A stretch of DNA of 64,000 bases from Pseudomonas putida (GTDB lineage Bacteria > Pseudomonadota > Gammaproteobacteria > Pseudomonadales > Pseudomonadaceae), in the NCBI RefSeq assembly GCF_028682175.1, contig NZ_JANHKS010000004.1:62001-126000 (forward strand), written 5' to 3'. Below the pieces are notes generated by a model. The model made no database searches, was not told the origin of the DNA, and saw only the letters and a program-made list of their open reading frames with translations. Position 1 is the first letter of the stretch, and each line of letters begins with the position of its first letter. Shown here piece by piece: positions 50,216 to 58,455 of this stretch. The position numbers and the translations under genes were made by a program.

Positions 50216-50451
50216 TCCGACACCCGGAGGATAGGTGTTGCCGCTGCTGCAGGTGATGCCTATCGCTATGTGTAGATAGCGAGCGAACTTAGCCCTGCAT
50301 CTCATCGTGCCAGTCAGCGGTATTAGTCCGTCCGGACGCGTGTGGTTCAATTGAGTGGAGAGCAGAACCGGCCCGTGCTTGGCCGGGGCGTGCACGGATT
50401 GCAGCAGAGCCGAGAATACGTCCGGTATATAGAATTCAATGGAGTAGGGCA
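50216..50451. other. gap between the HNH gene and the TrlF-like gene
   Basis: No gene is seen. A perfect 10-bp palindrome CGTCCGGACG at 50329-50338 and the ribosome site GGAGTAGGG before the GTG at 50452 are the only notable elements; the palindrome could be an operator. Confidence 0.4.
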
Positions 50452-53259
50452 GTGAGTGATTATCAAGGGATGCGGTGGTTCAAGGCTGACTTTCAGGTTC
50501 AGACTCCTGAGGACAGCAAGAACTGGGACGACGTTGACCTGCGGCTGGGCAATCCCAGGCGACCCAAAGTCAACGGGGTGATCTCTGAAGAAGGTATTCA
50601 AGACAAGGCTCGGATCTTCCTTCGTCGGTGCCATCAACTCGAACTGCAGATCATCGGCCTAACGGATCACAATTTTTCTGAGCAGTCTGACCCCAATGAC
50701 TGGTTTTTGACCCATTTGCTGAGGCAGAACAAATCGGTCGCAAGAGAGGTGGGTCGGTCGCCGATTTCGTTCTTCCCAGGCTTTGAGGTGGACATCGGGT
50801 ACCACGTTCTTTGCCTGTTTGAGACTACGAGCAATGCTCTAGATTTGATTGAGGTCAATCGGGTGCTGACCAAGCTCGGGCTCGCGGAGCCTGACCGGTT
50901 TGACCGTGGTGAACCTCGCCCTCTTCGTCACCGTAACAGTACCGTGAGCCTCGCGGAGTTGATCGATATTGTTCAGAAGGAATATGGCGGGCTCGTCATT
51001 CCTGCTCACGCCGACCAAAATGACGGAATGTTTGCCGACGCCTCACATCGTCCAGACTACGAAAATCCCGACCTGTATGCCGTCGAGCTCACTCAGTATC
51101 CGCTGGGGCCTAAAACCGCCAGCATCTTGAATGGAAGTAATCCTCAGTGGTCGCGGCCAGGTCAACAGCCAGCGTTCGTGCGGTCGTCGGATGCTAAATC
51201 ACTCAAGACGGATGAGCACGGAAGCCCAAAGGCAAACTCCCTGGGCTACCGTCACAGCTGGGTTAAGTGTTCGAAGCCATCGATTGCCGCACTGAAACAG
51301 GCGTTCCTTGATCCAGATTCCAGAATTTGCCTTGAGGACAGTCGCCCCAGTGATTTGGAACGGCACCCTCGCATACGCTCGATCAGCGTATCCAACACCC
51401 GCTATCTCCAAGATCAGCAACTGGTCTTCTCCCCGAACCTGAATACGTTGATTGGCGCTCGTGGTACGGGCAAGTCCACAATCCTGGAACTGCTTCGGAT
51501 GATGTTTGCTCGTGAGCAGGGGGGCTCACTCTCGGAGAAAACGGTTACCAAGGCGAATCGGGCAAAAGATACGCTGTTGGACAGTGCCGTGATTCAGGTT
51601 GAATGGGAAGGCATCCCCGGCCAGGTCGATACACTTCAATTCTCACCTGCAGCAGGGATTTCCCTCATCCAAGGTGAGGCTCACGACCTTACGACGTACT
51701 TGCGCCATATTCCGGTTCAGTTCTACAGCCAGCAACAACTGAGCGACCTCACCGCCCCAAACGGTCAACCTCAGTTGCTGACGATGCTGGACGAGGCGTG
51801 CATCGACGAGCTGAACAGGTTGGCCGGAGAAGAGCGCACGCTCATTGCTGAGATCAAAAGGCTGTTTGCAGCTCGCAGTCAGGTAAACGCCATCACCGAA
51901 CAGGTCGTCACGCTTTCACAGGAGCTGGTGGAGCTTGAGCGTCAGTGGCAGGCACGTAAAGACGTGCAACAAGAGGCGTTCGCGTACCAGCAAGCACAAC
52001 GCGCAAAGCGCTTCCTTCAAGACCTCCGTGATCGAGCAGATGCTGATCTCGATATCCTCAAGGCAGCCGGCACGTCCTTGGATGCTGTTCCTGTCAATGA
52101 GACCGTCATTGCCGAGGCCTGGCCTCACTCCAGCTGGATTGCCGGTCACGCAAAAGAGGCTGAGGCATTACGGAGTCGATTCAAGGAGAAGCTCTCCGTC
52201 ATTCTAGGTGAATTGGCCGCCGAGACTGAGACGCTGTTCGGTCAAAACGTGGAGCGGCATGAGGCAATTCAGGCCCTCGACACCGCGCAACGGGCGTTTA
52301 TTGATGCCTGTGCGAAGAAGGGTATTCAGCCGCAGGACGTGAGCCGCCTGCAAGATCTTGATCGTAGCAAGCAGGCCAAACAGCTTGCTCTTGATGAAAA
52401 GAACCGCCAGCGCCATGTCCTGGACGGTACCGAGAAAGCCTTGGACGCCTCCCTGGCGCAACTTTTTGCTGTCTGGGAGGCGCAGACCCAAAGTCGCGTG
52501 GCAGCTGCCACCGAGCTCACCAGTAAGACGGGAGGCTCTATACGGGTTTCGGTAAGACCAATGGCTTACCAGCCGGCCTTTGAAACCCTTTGGATGAGTA
52601 TTGAGCCGGATAGGCGCACTCGCATCGGCAAGGAGTGGTTCACCATCGGTATTGAGCTGCTCAACAGTTTTGTTGCCGAACCGAACAAGCCCGTTTCTCC
52701 TTGGGTGCACATTGAGGATGTCTTGAGGCACCCCGAGAACGGCCCTGAAGTGTTGAAGCAGTTCCAGGGTGAAATTGGTGACTATCTATTCAAGCAGGAT
52801 GAGGTTTGGCAAAACTTTTGCCTGAGCCGGATTCCGGATGTCGTAGACATTGAGCTTTACCGGGCCGATAAAACGCTGGTGGGAAATCTGGAGGGTGGCC
52901 AACTCTCCGAAGGCCAGCGTAATACTGCGATCCTCCACATGCTGCTGGTGATGGGGGACGGCCCTATAGTGATTGATCAACCCGAAGACGAGGTGGACGC
53001 CAGTTTCATCTACAAGGAGCTCGTGCCGTTGTTGCGCCAGGCAAAACAGGCGCGTCAGCTCATCCTGGCGACCCACAACGCGAACCTGCCGGTGAACGCT
53101 GATGCTGAGTTTGTGTTTGCCTTGGACTCGCATCAAGGGAAGGGGCGAGTGAGAGCTCAAGGCGGCCTCGATCGGAAAGAAACGTCATCGGCCGTATTGG
53201 ACATCATGGAGGGGTCTGAGGAAGCGTTCCGCCGTCGACTGCAGAAATATCATTTTTGA
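50452..53259 (+). CDS. TrlF-like PHP-domain plus SMC/AAA-type ATPase
   Basis: A 935-residue protein. The N-terminal PHP-like phosphoesterase (about 1-300) shows ADFQVQTPEDS in place of the usual DLHxHT, then GLTDHN (70-74), FPGFEVD (108-114) and IPAHAD (183-188). The ATPase part has Walker A GARGTGKS (335-342), a long coiled region (about 450-710), a signature-like GGQLSEGQRNTAIL and Walker B IVIDQPEDEVD, followed by ATHNANLPV; this matches SMC/Rad50-like head domains. The family is encoded in defence islands and is predicted to be an antiphage ATPase-nuclease. Start GTG 50452. The weak first PHP motif lacks one His pair, so activity may depend on the other metal ligands. Confidence 0.8.
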   Translation: MSDYQGMRWFKADFQVQTPEDSKNWDDVDLRLGNPRRPKVNGVISEEGIQDKARIFLRRCHQLELQIIGLTDHNFSEQSDPNDWFLTHLLRQNKSVAREVGRSPISFFPGFEVDIGYHVLCLFETTSNALDLIEVNRVLTKLGLAEPDRFDRGEPRPLRHRNSTVSLAELIDIVQKEYGGLVIPAHADQNDGMFADASHRPDYENPDLYAVELTQYPLGPKTASILNGSNPQWSRPGQQPAFVRSSDAKSLKTDEHGSPKANSLGYRHSWVKCSKPSIAALKQAFLDPDSRICLEDSRPSDLERHPRIRSISVSNTRYLQDQQLVFSPNLNTLIGARGTGKSTILELLRMMFAREQGGSLSEKTVTKANRAKDTLLDSAVIQVEWEGIPGQVDTLQFSPAAGISLIQGEAHDLTTYLRHIPVQFYSQQQLSDLTAPNGQPQLLTMLDEACIDELNRLAGEERTLIAEIKRLFAARSQVNAITEQVVTLSQELVELERQWQARKDVQQEAFAYQQAQRAKRFLQDLRDRADADLDILKAAGTSLDAVPVNETVIAEAWPHSSWIAGHAKEAEALRSRFKEKLSVILGELAAETETLFGQNVERHEAIQALDTAQRAFIDACAKKGIQPQDVSRLQDLDRSKQAKQLALDEKNRQRHVLDGTEKALDASLAQLFAVWEAQTQSRVAAATELTSKTGGSIRVSVRPMAYQPAFETLWMSIEPDRRTRIGKEWFTIGIELLNSFVAEPNKPVSPWVHIEDVLRHPENGPEVLKQFQGEIGDYLFKQDEVWQNFCLSRIPDVVDIELYRADKTLVGNLEGGQLSEGQRNTAILHMLLVMGDGPIVIDQPEDEVDASFIYKELVPLLRQAKQARQLILATHNANLPVNADAEFVFALDSHQGKGRVRAQGGLDRKETSSAVLDIMEGSEEAFRRRLQKYHF
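53137..53144 (+). other. KOPS-like FtsK orienting motif, pointing right
   Basis: GGGAAGGG fits GGGNAGGG. Eleven more were found by eye on the plus strand to its left, starting at 1744, 2887, 4296, 4982, 14803, 17685, 28262, 30560, 36852, 40016 and 47555. None was found on the minus strand left of the dif-like site. Confidence 0.7.
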
Positions 53260-53346
53260 AGCCATCGGTGCTCGGTGGAGCTGGATGATCTGTGAAGGGG
53301 TTGAAGGCTGAAAACGTAAGAAAAACGTTCTGAAGCATGGCCGCAA

Positions 53347-53385
53347 TTCATCAGCATGGAAGACACATCTCTCCATGCTGATGAA
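53347..53385 (+). terminator. 14-bp hairpin after the TrlF-like gene
   Basis: TTCATCAGCATGGA (53347-53360) and its perfect complement (53372-53385) enclose an 11-nt loop. It begins 88 bp after the TrlF stop. T-poor flanks make it a poor intrinsic terminator; it could be a transcript end with Rho or a binding site. Confidence 0.45.
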
Positions 53386-53598
53386 AACCTTGTTTAGCAG
53401 ACGTATGCGGGGCTAGCCAGTCAGCAGGACGTTTCAGGCGGTGGTGGTTGGAAACGGAGCTTAGTGAAACGACCATCTGAGAGAAGGCGTGAGGATGGGG
53501 CAGCAAATGACCGATTTTCGTGGAAACGGGGTTTTGTGCAAAACCGACCGGGGGTTAGTGGATTTGGACACGCGATGAGCGAACGTGTCTAATACGCT

Positions 53599-53626
53599 AT
53601 TTAACATAATATACATTATACGTAAC
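53599..53626 (-). other. dif: dif-like XerC/XerD recombination site
   Basis: On the minus strand the site reads XerC arm GTTACGTATAA, centre TGTATA, XerD arm TTATGTTAAAT. Against E. coli dif (arms GGTGCGCATAA and TTATGTTAAAT around TGTATA) it differs at three of 28 positions, all in the XerC arm; the centre and XerD arm are identical. XerCD resolve chromosome dimers here at division under FtsK control. KOPS polarity changes across the site, which supports it being the chromosomal terminus rather than a plasmid or phage remnant. Confidence 0.8.
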
Positions 53627-53856
53627 TGCGTATCCGTTTCCCGAGGCTGGGTGTCTCGCTTTGAAAGGCTCCAAAACCCCCAATCCTGTCAGCACCCAGT
53701 TCATCCCATTCACCACACCCACATACTGACCAATCCCATCCCAACGCTCTCCATCATCGCCATGCCAATCACGACGCTTGTCTCTCACCACCCAGACCCA
53801 CTTACAATCCGCACCCACCAGATCACCAGCTTCACTTTCCAACTCAAGGACGAACA
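53627..53856. other. C-rich intergenic stretch next to dif
   Basis: No gene is supported. The plus strand is markedly cytosine-rich (many CCC and CAC words), so the complementary strand has an open frame over the region that I regard as a composition artefact. The stretch must carry the promoter of the small exported protein gene at 53857. Confidence 0.5.
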
Positions 53857-54144
53857 ATGAAACACGCGGCGCTCATTCTCCTGGCTTGCATTCATTCCAG
53901 CACATGGGCTGCAGATCCCGTGACGCTGCCTATGGTCATCCAGATGCAACGGCTCGCCAATGCATCGATGTGCGAATCCTACAAAGGCGACACCTCGGCG
54001 CTTGGCAAGGCCATGAATCAGAACTGTAAGAACAGGCAGCGAGCTGAGTTCGAGGCGTTGCAGGATGAGAAGCCGTTAAGGGACTGCATCAAGCCTGGGA
54101 ATGTGATCGACGACGATGTCCGCAAGTGCATGAAAGGCATTTGA
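53857..54144 (+). CDS. small exported four-cysteine protein
   Basis: A 95-residue protein with a Sec signal peptide (MKHAALILLACIHSSTWA, cleaved near residue 18). The mature part has four Cys (39, 57, 77 and 91), consistent with two disulfides, and no recognised domain. AAGGA lies 8 bp before the start. It sits just to the right of the dif-like site, beside the nuclease gene. Confidence 0.65.
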   Translation: MKHAALILLACIHSSTWAADPVTLPMVIQMQRLANASMCESYKGDTSALGKAMNQNCKNRQRAEFEALQDEKPLRDCIKPGNVIDDDVRKCMKGI

Positions 54145-54712
54145 TCTACATATGGAGCGAGTCACGGCCAGATTGACGCTAATCAGCGAAAAGGCTTGGT
54201 TTAGAGCCCTGGAGCGTGGAAAGACACATTTGCAATATCCGATAACTGTCAGACCCGGATATTGCACGTTGTGGCAGTTCTCACCCTAGCTTCCTTCCAC
54301 GGTTCTTCTCGTTGGCCGCCATGACTCGGTCGATGTTCGCCATGAGTTAACTGGACACACAGCCTGTATCTCGCGCCAGCATTAACGGTACATCGTTCGG
54401 AGGCATTACCCAAAATGCGATTGGTGGCAATCAAGCAGTCGGCATTTTTTTGCGCAGTCACCGCTATCTAATCGACGCACACCGATTTCACCATAGCCCC
54501 ACTAGGACGCTGCGGCGATTGCGCTCGCCTCCATCGTCCCTTCGCCAGAAGTTGAAATTGGCAGCCATCCCCCTGCTCCCTATGCAGACTTCCCATCAAA
54601 GATCGTTATACAATTATTCAAGAACTCCGGGGGGATGATTCTCCTTAGGCATCTGAAGATGCTTTACTGCCCTCTGCATGAGTGCAATTTTTAAAAGCTC
54701 AAGGAATAGAAC
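54145..54712. other. 568-bp gap with an 11-bp inverted repeat
   Basis: No supported gene. TGCAATATCCG (54231-54241) and its complement CGGATATTGCA (54256-54266) form a perfect hairpin around 14 nt; it could be a terminator for the small protein, or a remnant of a recombination site. The remaining sequence is AT-rich with many stops, and its GC content drops toward the nuclease gene. Confidence 0.5.
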
Positions 54713-56155
54713 GTGGCAGCGATAAAACAGAGTTTTCTGGATGCTTATCCCAGATTGAGCAAGCGTCTTGACCCTACCGTGGACCCTAGTGCTGTGGCGC
54801 GGAATTCTCATGAGCGACTCAGATTTGAGTGTATGGGGGTAAGTTGCGGAAATTTTGTAGAAAGGATTATTTATAATCTTGCGCGCACTGGTGATGCATC
54901 TTTGATTTATTGCGATAAAGAATCCTGCCAGAAAGAGCGCAGAGAGAAACTTCCGCCGCGGACGGGCAAGAATTTTCAGTCTCTTCTAGAATACAGGCCA
55001 CAGCTCGCAGATCAGTTGTATGATGCCCATCTGGCCGCAACCACGTCCCGTAAGTCTAAGGCACAGCTTGTGTTTCGCTGCAGGAGTTGTAATAAGCCTA
55101 ACATTGTCTGCAGTCCGCTATCGATTAAGGATGATGAATACGCTCTCTTCTGCGAAGAGACAGTCTGCAGAGCCGCCTACAAAACCAACAAGAAAACCGT
55201 CTCGTCAGGTCGACAATCTTACGCGAAGCTAGCTGGTCCTGGTAAAAGCTTAAAAGATAAATATCCCAATCTGGCGGCCAAGCAGCATGCCACCTGCATG
55301 GTAGATTTGGCTACCGTTAAGCCAAAATCGAATCGCTATGGCATATTCAGCTGTGATGGATGTAGCGGCCCCGTCCGTCGCCAATTGCAAAGCGCTACAA
55401 AAGATAGCGAGCTCTATTGCGCTGACCACGAATGTGTCACACTTCGTAAAGCACATTCAATGCGGAAAAACTGGGCGACTCGAATCGCTAAACGAGGCAA
55501 CCTCGCTGAGGTAAACCCTAACATTGCGAACCAGTGGCAGGTTTGCCCTAAGTATCCGAGCTTGCGACCGGCAGACGTCCCTCCCAACTCGCGCTTGCAG
55601 GTTCTGTGGCAGTGCCCTCTGCATCCAGATCACTCTTGGAAGCGTTCTATTGATGCTCGCATGACAAATCCAGGATGTCCTCTATGTAATAGCAACATTA
55701 GCCGTATGCAGCTAAGGTTCGCTAGCGAGATCGAGGGTTTGCTGGGTGTTGTAGTTAAGCATTCAAAAAAGTACGACATTGATGGAGCGAAAATCGAGAT
55801 AGATATATCGTTTGAAAATAATAACAAAAAGATTGCCATCGAAGTTGATGGGTTTCGTTGGCATGAGACAAAGCTTGAGGCCGACAAAATAAAAGATACA
55901 AAACTTCAGGCTGCGGGCTGGTTGGTTATACGCTTCCGGGATGACCGTTTGCAAGCACTGTCGACATCAGACAAAGTGGTTCAGGTTAGCGGCAATGGAT
56001 TTTATGAAAAGCAATGGAGGATTTCGATTGCCGAGGTTGTTACCTTCATTGCTGCGAAAACAGGCACTGAAGTCAGCATCAATCTGAATGAATATAACAA
56101 ATACTTATTTAACGATAAGTACATCGAGCTCTGTGAAAAATATCGTGTTCCATAA
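54713..56155 (+). CDS. tandem zinc-ribbon protein with Vsr/DUF559-like nuclease domain
   Basis: A 480-residue protein, AT-richer than its neighbours. Three N-terminal zinc modules have Cys at 40/45/67/72, 123/126/147/152 and 214/217/236/241, each a C-x(2-4)-C pair and a C-x(4)-C pair; each is followed by a P-x-L/I-A-x-Q element. A DUF4379-like ribbon (Cys301, Cys322, Cys325, in LWQCPLHPDHSW and GCPLC) is next. The C terminus (about 333-415) is a PD-(D/E)XK nuclease of the Vsr/DUF559 type: Asp364, Glu377-Val-Asp379, His384, Asp391 and RFRD. Such proteins are associated with restriction-like defence. Start GTG 54713 with AAGGA upstream. Confidence 0.78.
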   Translation: MAAIKQSFLDAYPRLSKRLDPTVDPSAVARNSHERLRFECMGVSCGNFVERIIYNLARTGDASLIYCDKESCQKERREKLPPRTGKNFQSLLEYRPQLADQLYDAHLAATTSRKSKAQLVFRCRSCNKPNIVCSPLSIKDDEYALFCEETVCRAAYKTNKKTVSSGRQSYAKLAGPGKSLKDKYPNLAAKQHATCMVDLATVKPKSNRYGIFSCDGCSGPVRRQLQSATKDSELYCADHECVTLRKAHSMRKNWATRIAKRGNLAEVNPNIANQWQVCPKYPSLRPADVPPNSRLQVLWQCPLHPDHSWKRSIDARMTNPGCPLCNSNISRMQLRFASEIEGLLGVVVKHSKKYDIDGAKIEIDISFENNNKKIAIEVDGFRWHETKLEADKIKDTKLQAAGWLVIRFRDDRLQALSTSDKVVQVSGNGFYEKQWRISIAEVVTFIAAKTGTEVSINLNEYNKYLFNDKYIELCEKYRVP

Positions 56156-56189
56156 AAGCCTGACCGTTGCGATTGGTCACGGTCGTACT

Positions 56190-57029
56190 TCAGTCAGGCG
56201 GTGAATCCGCATCCACCGACTTCATCCAATCCCGAGGATTCAACCCCGTCCTGCGCCGAAAGGCCCTCGCCAAAGCTGACGGACTTTCATAACCCACCTG
56301 GTCAGAAATCAAGGCCATTGAACGCCCTTCCCTCAACAGCTTCTGCGCAAGGCTTATCCGCCATGCCAGCAGGTATTCAGCCGGCGTCTGGCCCACCACC
56401 TCTTTGAAATGCGCTGCGTAACTGGCTCGCGACATGTTGGATGTCGCGGCCAGTTCGGCAATTGACCACGGGTGCTGCGCCTGCTCGTGGATTGCCATGA
56501 GCGAGCGCGCCAAACGAGGGTCCGCAAGGCCCGCCATCATTCCGGATTTGAGCTGTTGCTGCTCGAGTAGATGGCGCAGCAGCTGAATGACGACCAACTC
56601 GAACAGGCGATCCAGCGCCGCATGACGGCCATGATGATCGGCCTCAGCTTCGGCAAACAGCCATTTGAGGGTGTCGGCGAGCATCGGCAATTCGGCGAGT
56701 GGCAGCACGATCAGGTCCGGCAACGACGCCGCCAGAGGGTTGTTCGCCCCGCCTGCGAATTCCAGGGAGGCGCATCGAAGATGTGCCCCGCCCTCCTCGT
56801 CGCCGATCAGATGATGACGGCTGGGCCTAGGCACGAAGATCAGGCTGGGCTGGGTCAGGCGCTGAACCGGTTTGCCCGAGATGGCCAGCCCGAGTTCTCC
56901 CTGTTGCAGCAGGTGCAGATAGCCTCTCTGGACAGCGCCGTACAGGGGGCTCACTCCGCACAGCTCGCCGCTGTAGTACATGTTGGCGCGCACGCCGAAC
57001 AACGACAGTAAAGTGGACAGGCGATCCAT
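56190..57029 (-). CDS. AraC-family regulator
   Basis: A 279-residue regulator with an N-terminal cupin-like domain (about 1-165, RHHLIGDEEGG) and a C-terminal AraC domain (about 180-275). The start is ATG 57029, with AGGTG upstream. Divergent from the DUF417 gene, its probable target. Base composition returns to the host norm here. Confidence 0.88.
   Translation of the reverse strand: MDRLSTLLSLFGVRANMYYSGELCGVSPLYGAVQRGYLHLLQQGELGLAISGKPVQRLTQPSLIFVPRPSRHHLIGDEEGGAHLRCASLEFAGGANNPLAASLPDLIVLPLAELPMLADTLKWLFAEAEADHHGRHAALDRLFELVVIQLLRHLLEQQQLKSGMMAGLADPRLARSLMAIHEQAQHPWSIAELAATSNMSRASYAAHFKEVVGQTPAEYLLAWRISLAQKLLREGRSMALISDQVGYESPSALARAFRRRTGLNPRDWMKSVDADSPPD
56325..56332 (-). other. KOPS-like FtsK orienting motif, pointing left
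   Basis: CCCTTCCC on the plus strand is GGGAAGGG on the minus strand. It is the only GGGNAGGG-type motif I found right of the dif-like site and is opposite in orientation to all those to the left. Confidence 0.7.
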
Positions 57030-57153
57030 GGTGTTCACCTACTCTGGACGATCTGCAGCATAGTATCGACCCTCTGCGTCCAATGCGATGAAGTTCCAGC
57101 GCATGATCTCGCCATACACAGCGCACAACGCGCTGCACCTTTGGAGAGACATC

Positions 57154-57669
57154 ATGAGTACCTTCACAACTGGCAACAACACGGGTTCCGTCAGCCTGCT
57201 CAAGAAGGGTTTGGGCGATAAGGTAACCAGACTTGGAATCGGCGCCCTCTACTTTGCGATGACGTTGATTTACCTGTGGTTCGGCGGGATGAAATTCTCA
57301 GGTTACGAAGCGAACGGGATTCACGGTTTTGTCAGCAACAGCCCGTTGCTGTCCTGGATGTACAGCTTCATGAGCATTCAGGGCTTTTCCAACTTCCTGG
57401 GTGTGCTGGAAATCTCCGTGGGTGTGCTGATCGCTGGACGGCTGATCTCGCCCAAACTTTCCCTTCTGGGCGGAATTCTGTCAGCCGGGCTGTTCTTCAC
57501 CACGCTGTCGTTCATGCTGACAACGCCGGGCGTGTTCGAGCCATCTCTTGGCTTCCCGGCCATCTCGGTAGTGCCGGGGCAGTTCCTGCTCAAAGACCTC
57601 GGGCTGCTGGCGGCTTCCATTTTTGTTGCGGGTACCTCGCTGACGGCGCTGGAAAAACAGGTGCAGTGA
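57154..57669 (+). CDS. DUF417 (YkgB/YkgB-like) inner-membrane protein
   Basis: A 171-residue four-helix protein; GALYFAMTLIYLWFGGMKFSGYEANGI is the DUF417 hallmark (span only). The family is induced by reactive chlorine in E. coli (RclC relative). The start is ATG 57154, with GGAGAG upstream. Divergent from the AraC regulator, which by analogy with RclR may sense oxidants. Confidence 0.85.
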   Translation: MSTFTTGNNTGSVSLLKKGLGDKVTRLGIGALYFAMTLIYLWFGGMKFSGYEANGIHGFVSNSPLLSWMYSFMSIQGFSNFLGVLEISVGVLIAGRLISPKLSLLGGILSAGLFFTTLSFMLTTPGVFEPSLGFPAISVVPGQFLLKDLGLLAASIFVAGTSLTALEKQVQ

Positions 57670-57696
57670 GTCGGGCTTGCGCAGGCACCATAATCG

Positions 57697-57730
57697 AAGG
57701 GCCTCCCGTATCATGGGAAGGCCCTTTTTT
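57697..57730 (+). terminator. rho-independent terminator after the DUF417 gene
   Basis: AAGGGCCTCCC and GGGAAGGCCC form a near-perfect GC-rich hairpin around GTATCAT, followed by six T. It ends the DUF417 transcript. Confidence 0.85.
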
Positions 57731-57749
57731 GTGATTGCCCGGAGCCCGC

Positions 57750-57881
57750 TTGAAGAAAAACGAGTTGCCTACAAAGATCTGCGCCACCTGCGGCCTGCCA
57801 TTCACTTGGCGCAAAAAATGGGCACGCTGCTGGAGCGAAGTGAAGTACTGCTCCGAGCGATGCCGCCGCAACAAGCCGTAG
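57750..57881 (+). CDS. DUF2256 small zinc-binding protein
   Basis: A 43-residue protein that starts at TTG 57750 with GGAG 5 bp upstream. The Cys11-x-x-Cys14 and Cys34-x3-Cys38 pairs with [14 protein letters not shown] and KYCSERCR match the DUF2256 family, short predicted zinc ribbons widespread in Proteobacteria and often next to photolyase or cryptochrome-like genes. Too short for most gene finders. It ends 6 bp before the convergent AraC gene stop. Confidence 0.8.
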   Translation: MKKNELPTKICATCGLPFTWRKKWARCWSEVKYCSERCRRNKP

Positions 57882-57887
57882 GGCGAT

Positions 57888-58355
57888 TTACCCCGCTGTC
57901 ACACCGCGCTGCTCTGTTCTGAGCCGTCCCGGCGTCATGCCGAACTGCCTTGAGAACACCCGGGTAAAATGCGGCTGATCCGCGAACCCGCACTCCAGAC
58001 CCACCTGCGAGATGGACAGATCCGTTTGCTCGAGCAGCTCTCTGGCTTGGGTCAAACGCGCGAGTTGCAGCCAGTCACGTGGGGTCTGCCCGGTGCTGTT
58101 TTTGAACGCGCGGGAGAAATGGCTGCGTGACAAGGAACATTCTCGTGCTACGTCGGCAATCTGAATACCGCCATCGAGGTTGTCCATCATCAGCTGCTTG
58201 GCCACCCTCTCCTGCCAGGGGCTGAGCCTGGCCGCATCGCTGCCTGGCTGCAGACGCCGCAGGCAGCGGTCGAGCACGATCAGTTGTTCATGGCTGAGCC
58301 GGGCGAAATCGATGCCTATGGATGCAGCGGCTTTTGCAACGCTCACATGGCTCAT
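57888..58355 (-). CDS. short AraC-family regulator
   Basis: A 155-residue protein consisting almost only of the AraC DNA-binding domain (IADVARECSLSRSHFSRAFKNSTGQTPRDWLQ and the second motif SISQVGLECGFADQPHFTRVFSRQFG, spans only) after a 45-residue N-terminal arm. GAGG lies 6 bp before ATG 58355. Without an effector domain it may be constitutively active or partner-dependent. Confidence 0.88.
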   Translation of the reverse strand: MSHVSVAKAAASIGIDFARLSHEQLIVLDRCLRRLQPGSDAARLSPWQERVAKQLMMDNLDGGIQIADVARECSLSRSHFSRAFKNSTGQTPRDWLQLARLTQARELLEQTDLSISQVGLECGFADQPHFTRVFSRQFGMTPGRLRTEQRGVTAG

Positions 58356-58455
58356 CGTGACCTCTGAAGTGCTGGGGACGAGGTCTATTGTGCCGAGCAT
58401 TGACCGGGCGCAACGGCTCGATCGGGCCGCGCATGTGCCCGTTTGGGCCATCGCC

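Noticed and set aside
53597..53857. 86-codon open frame on the minus strand overlapping the dif-like site
   Set aside because: It covers the dif site and the C-rich promoter region of the small exported protein, its composition reflects strand skew, and no ribosome site precedes it.
54249..54638. Short open frames in the 54.1-54.7 kb gap
   Set aside because: No ribosome site, no domain and inconsistent composition; not supported as genes.
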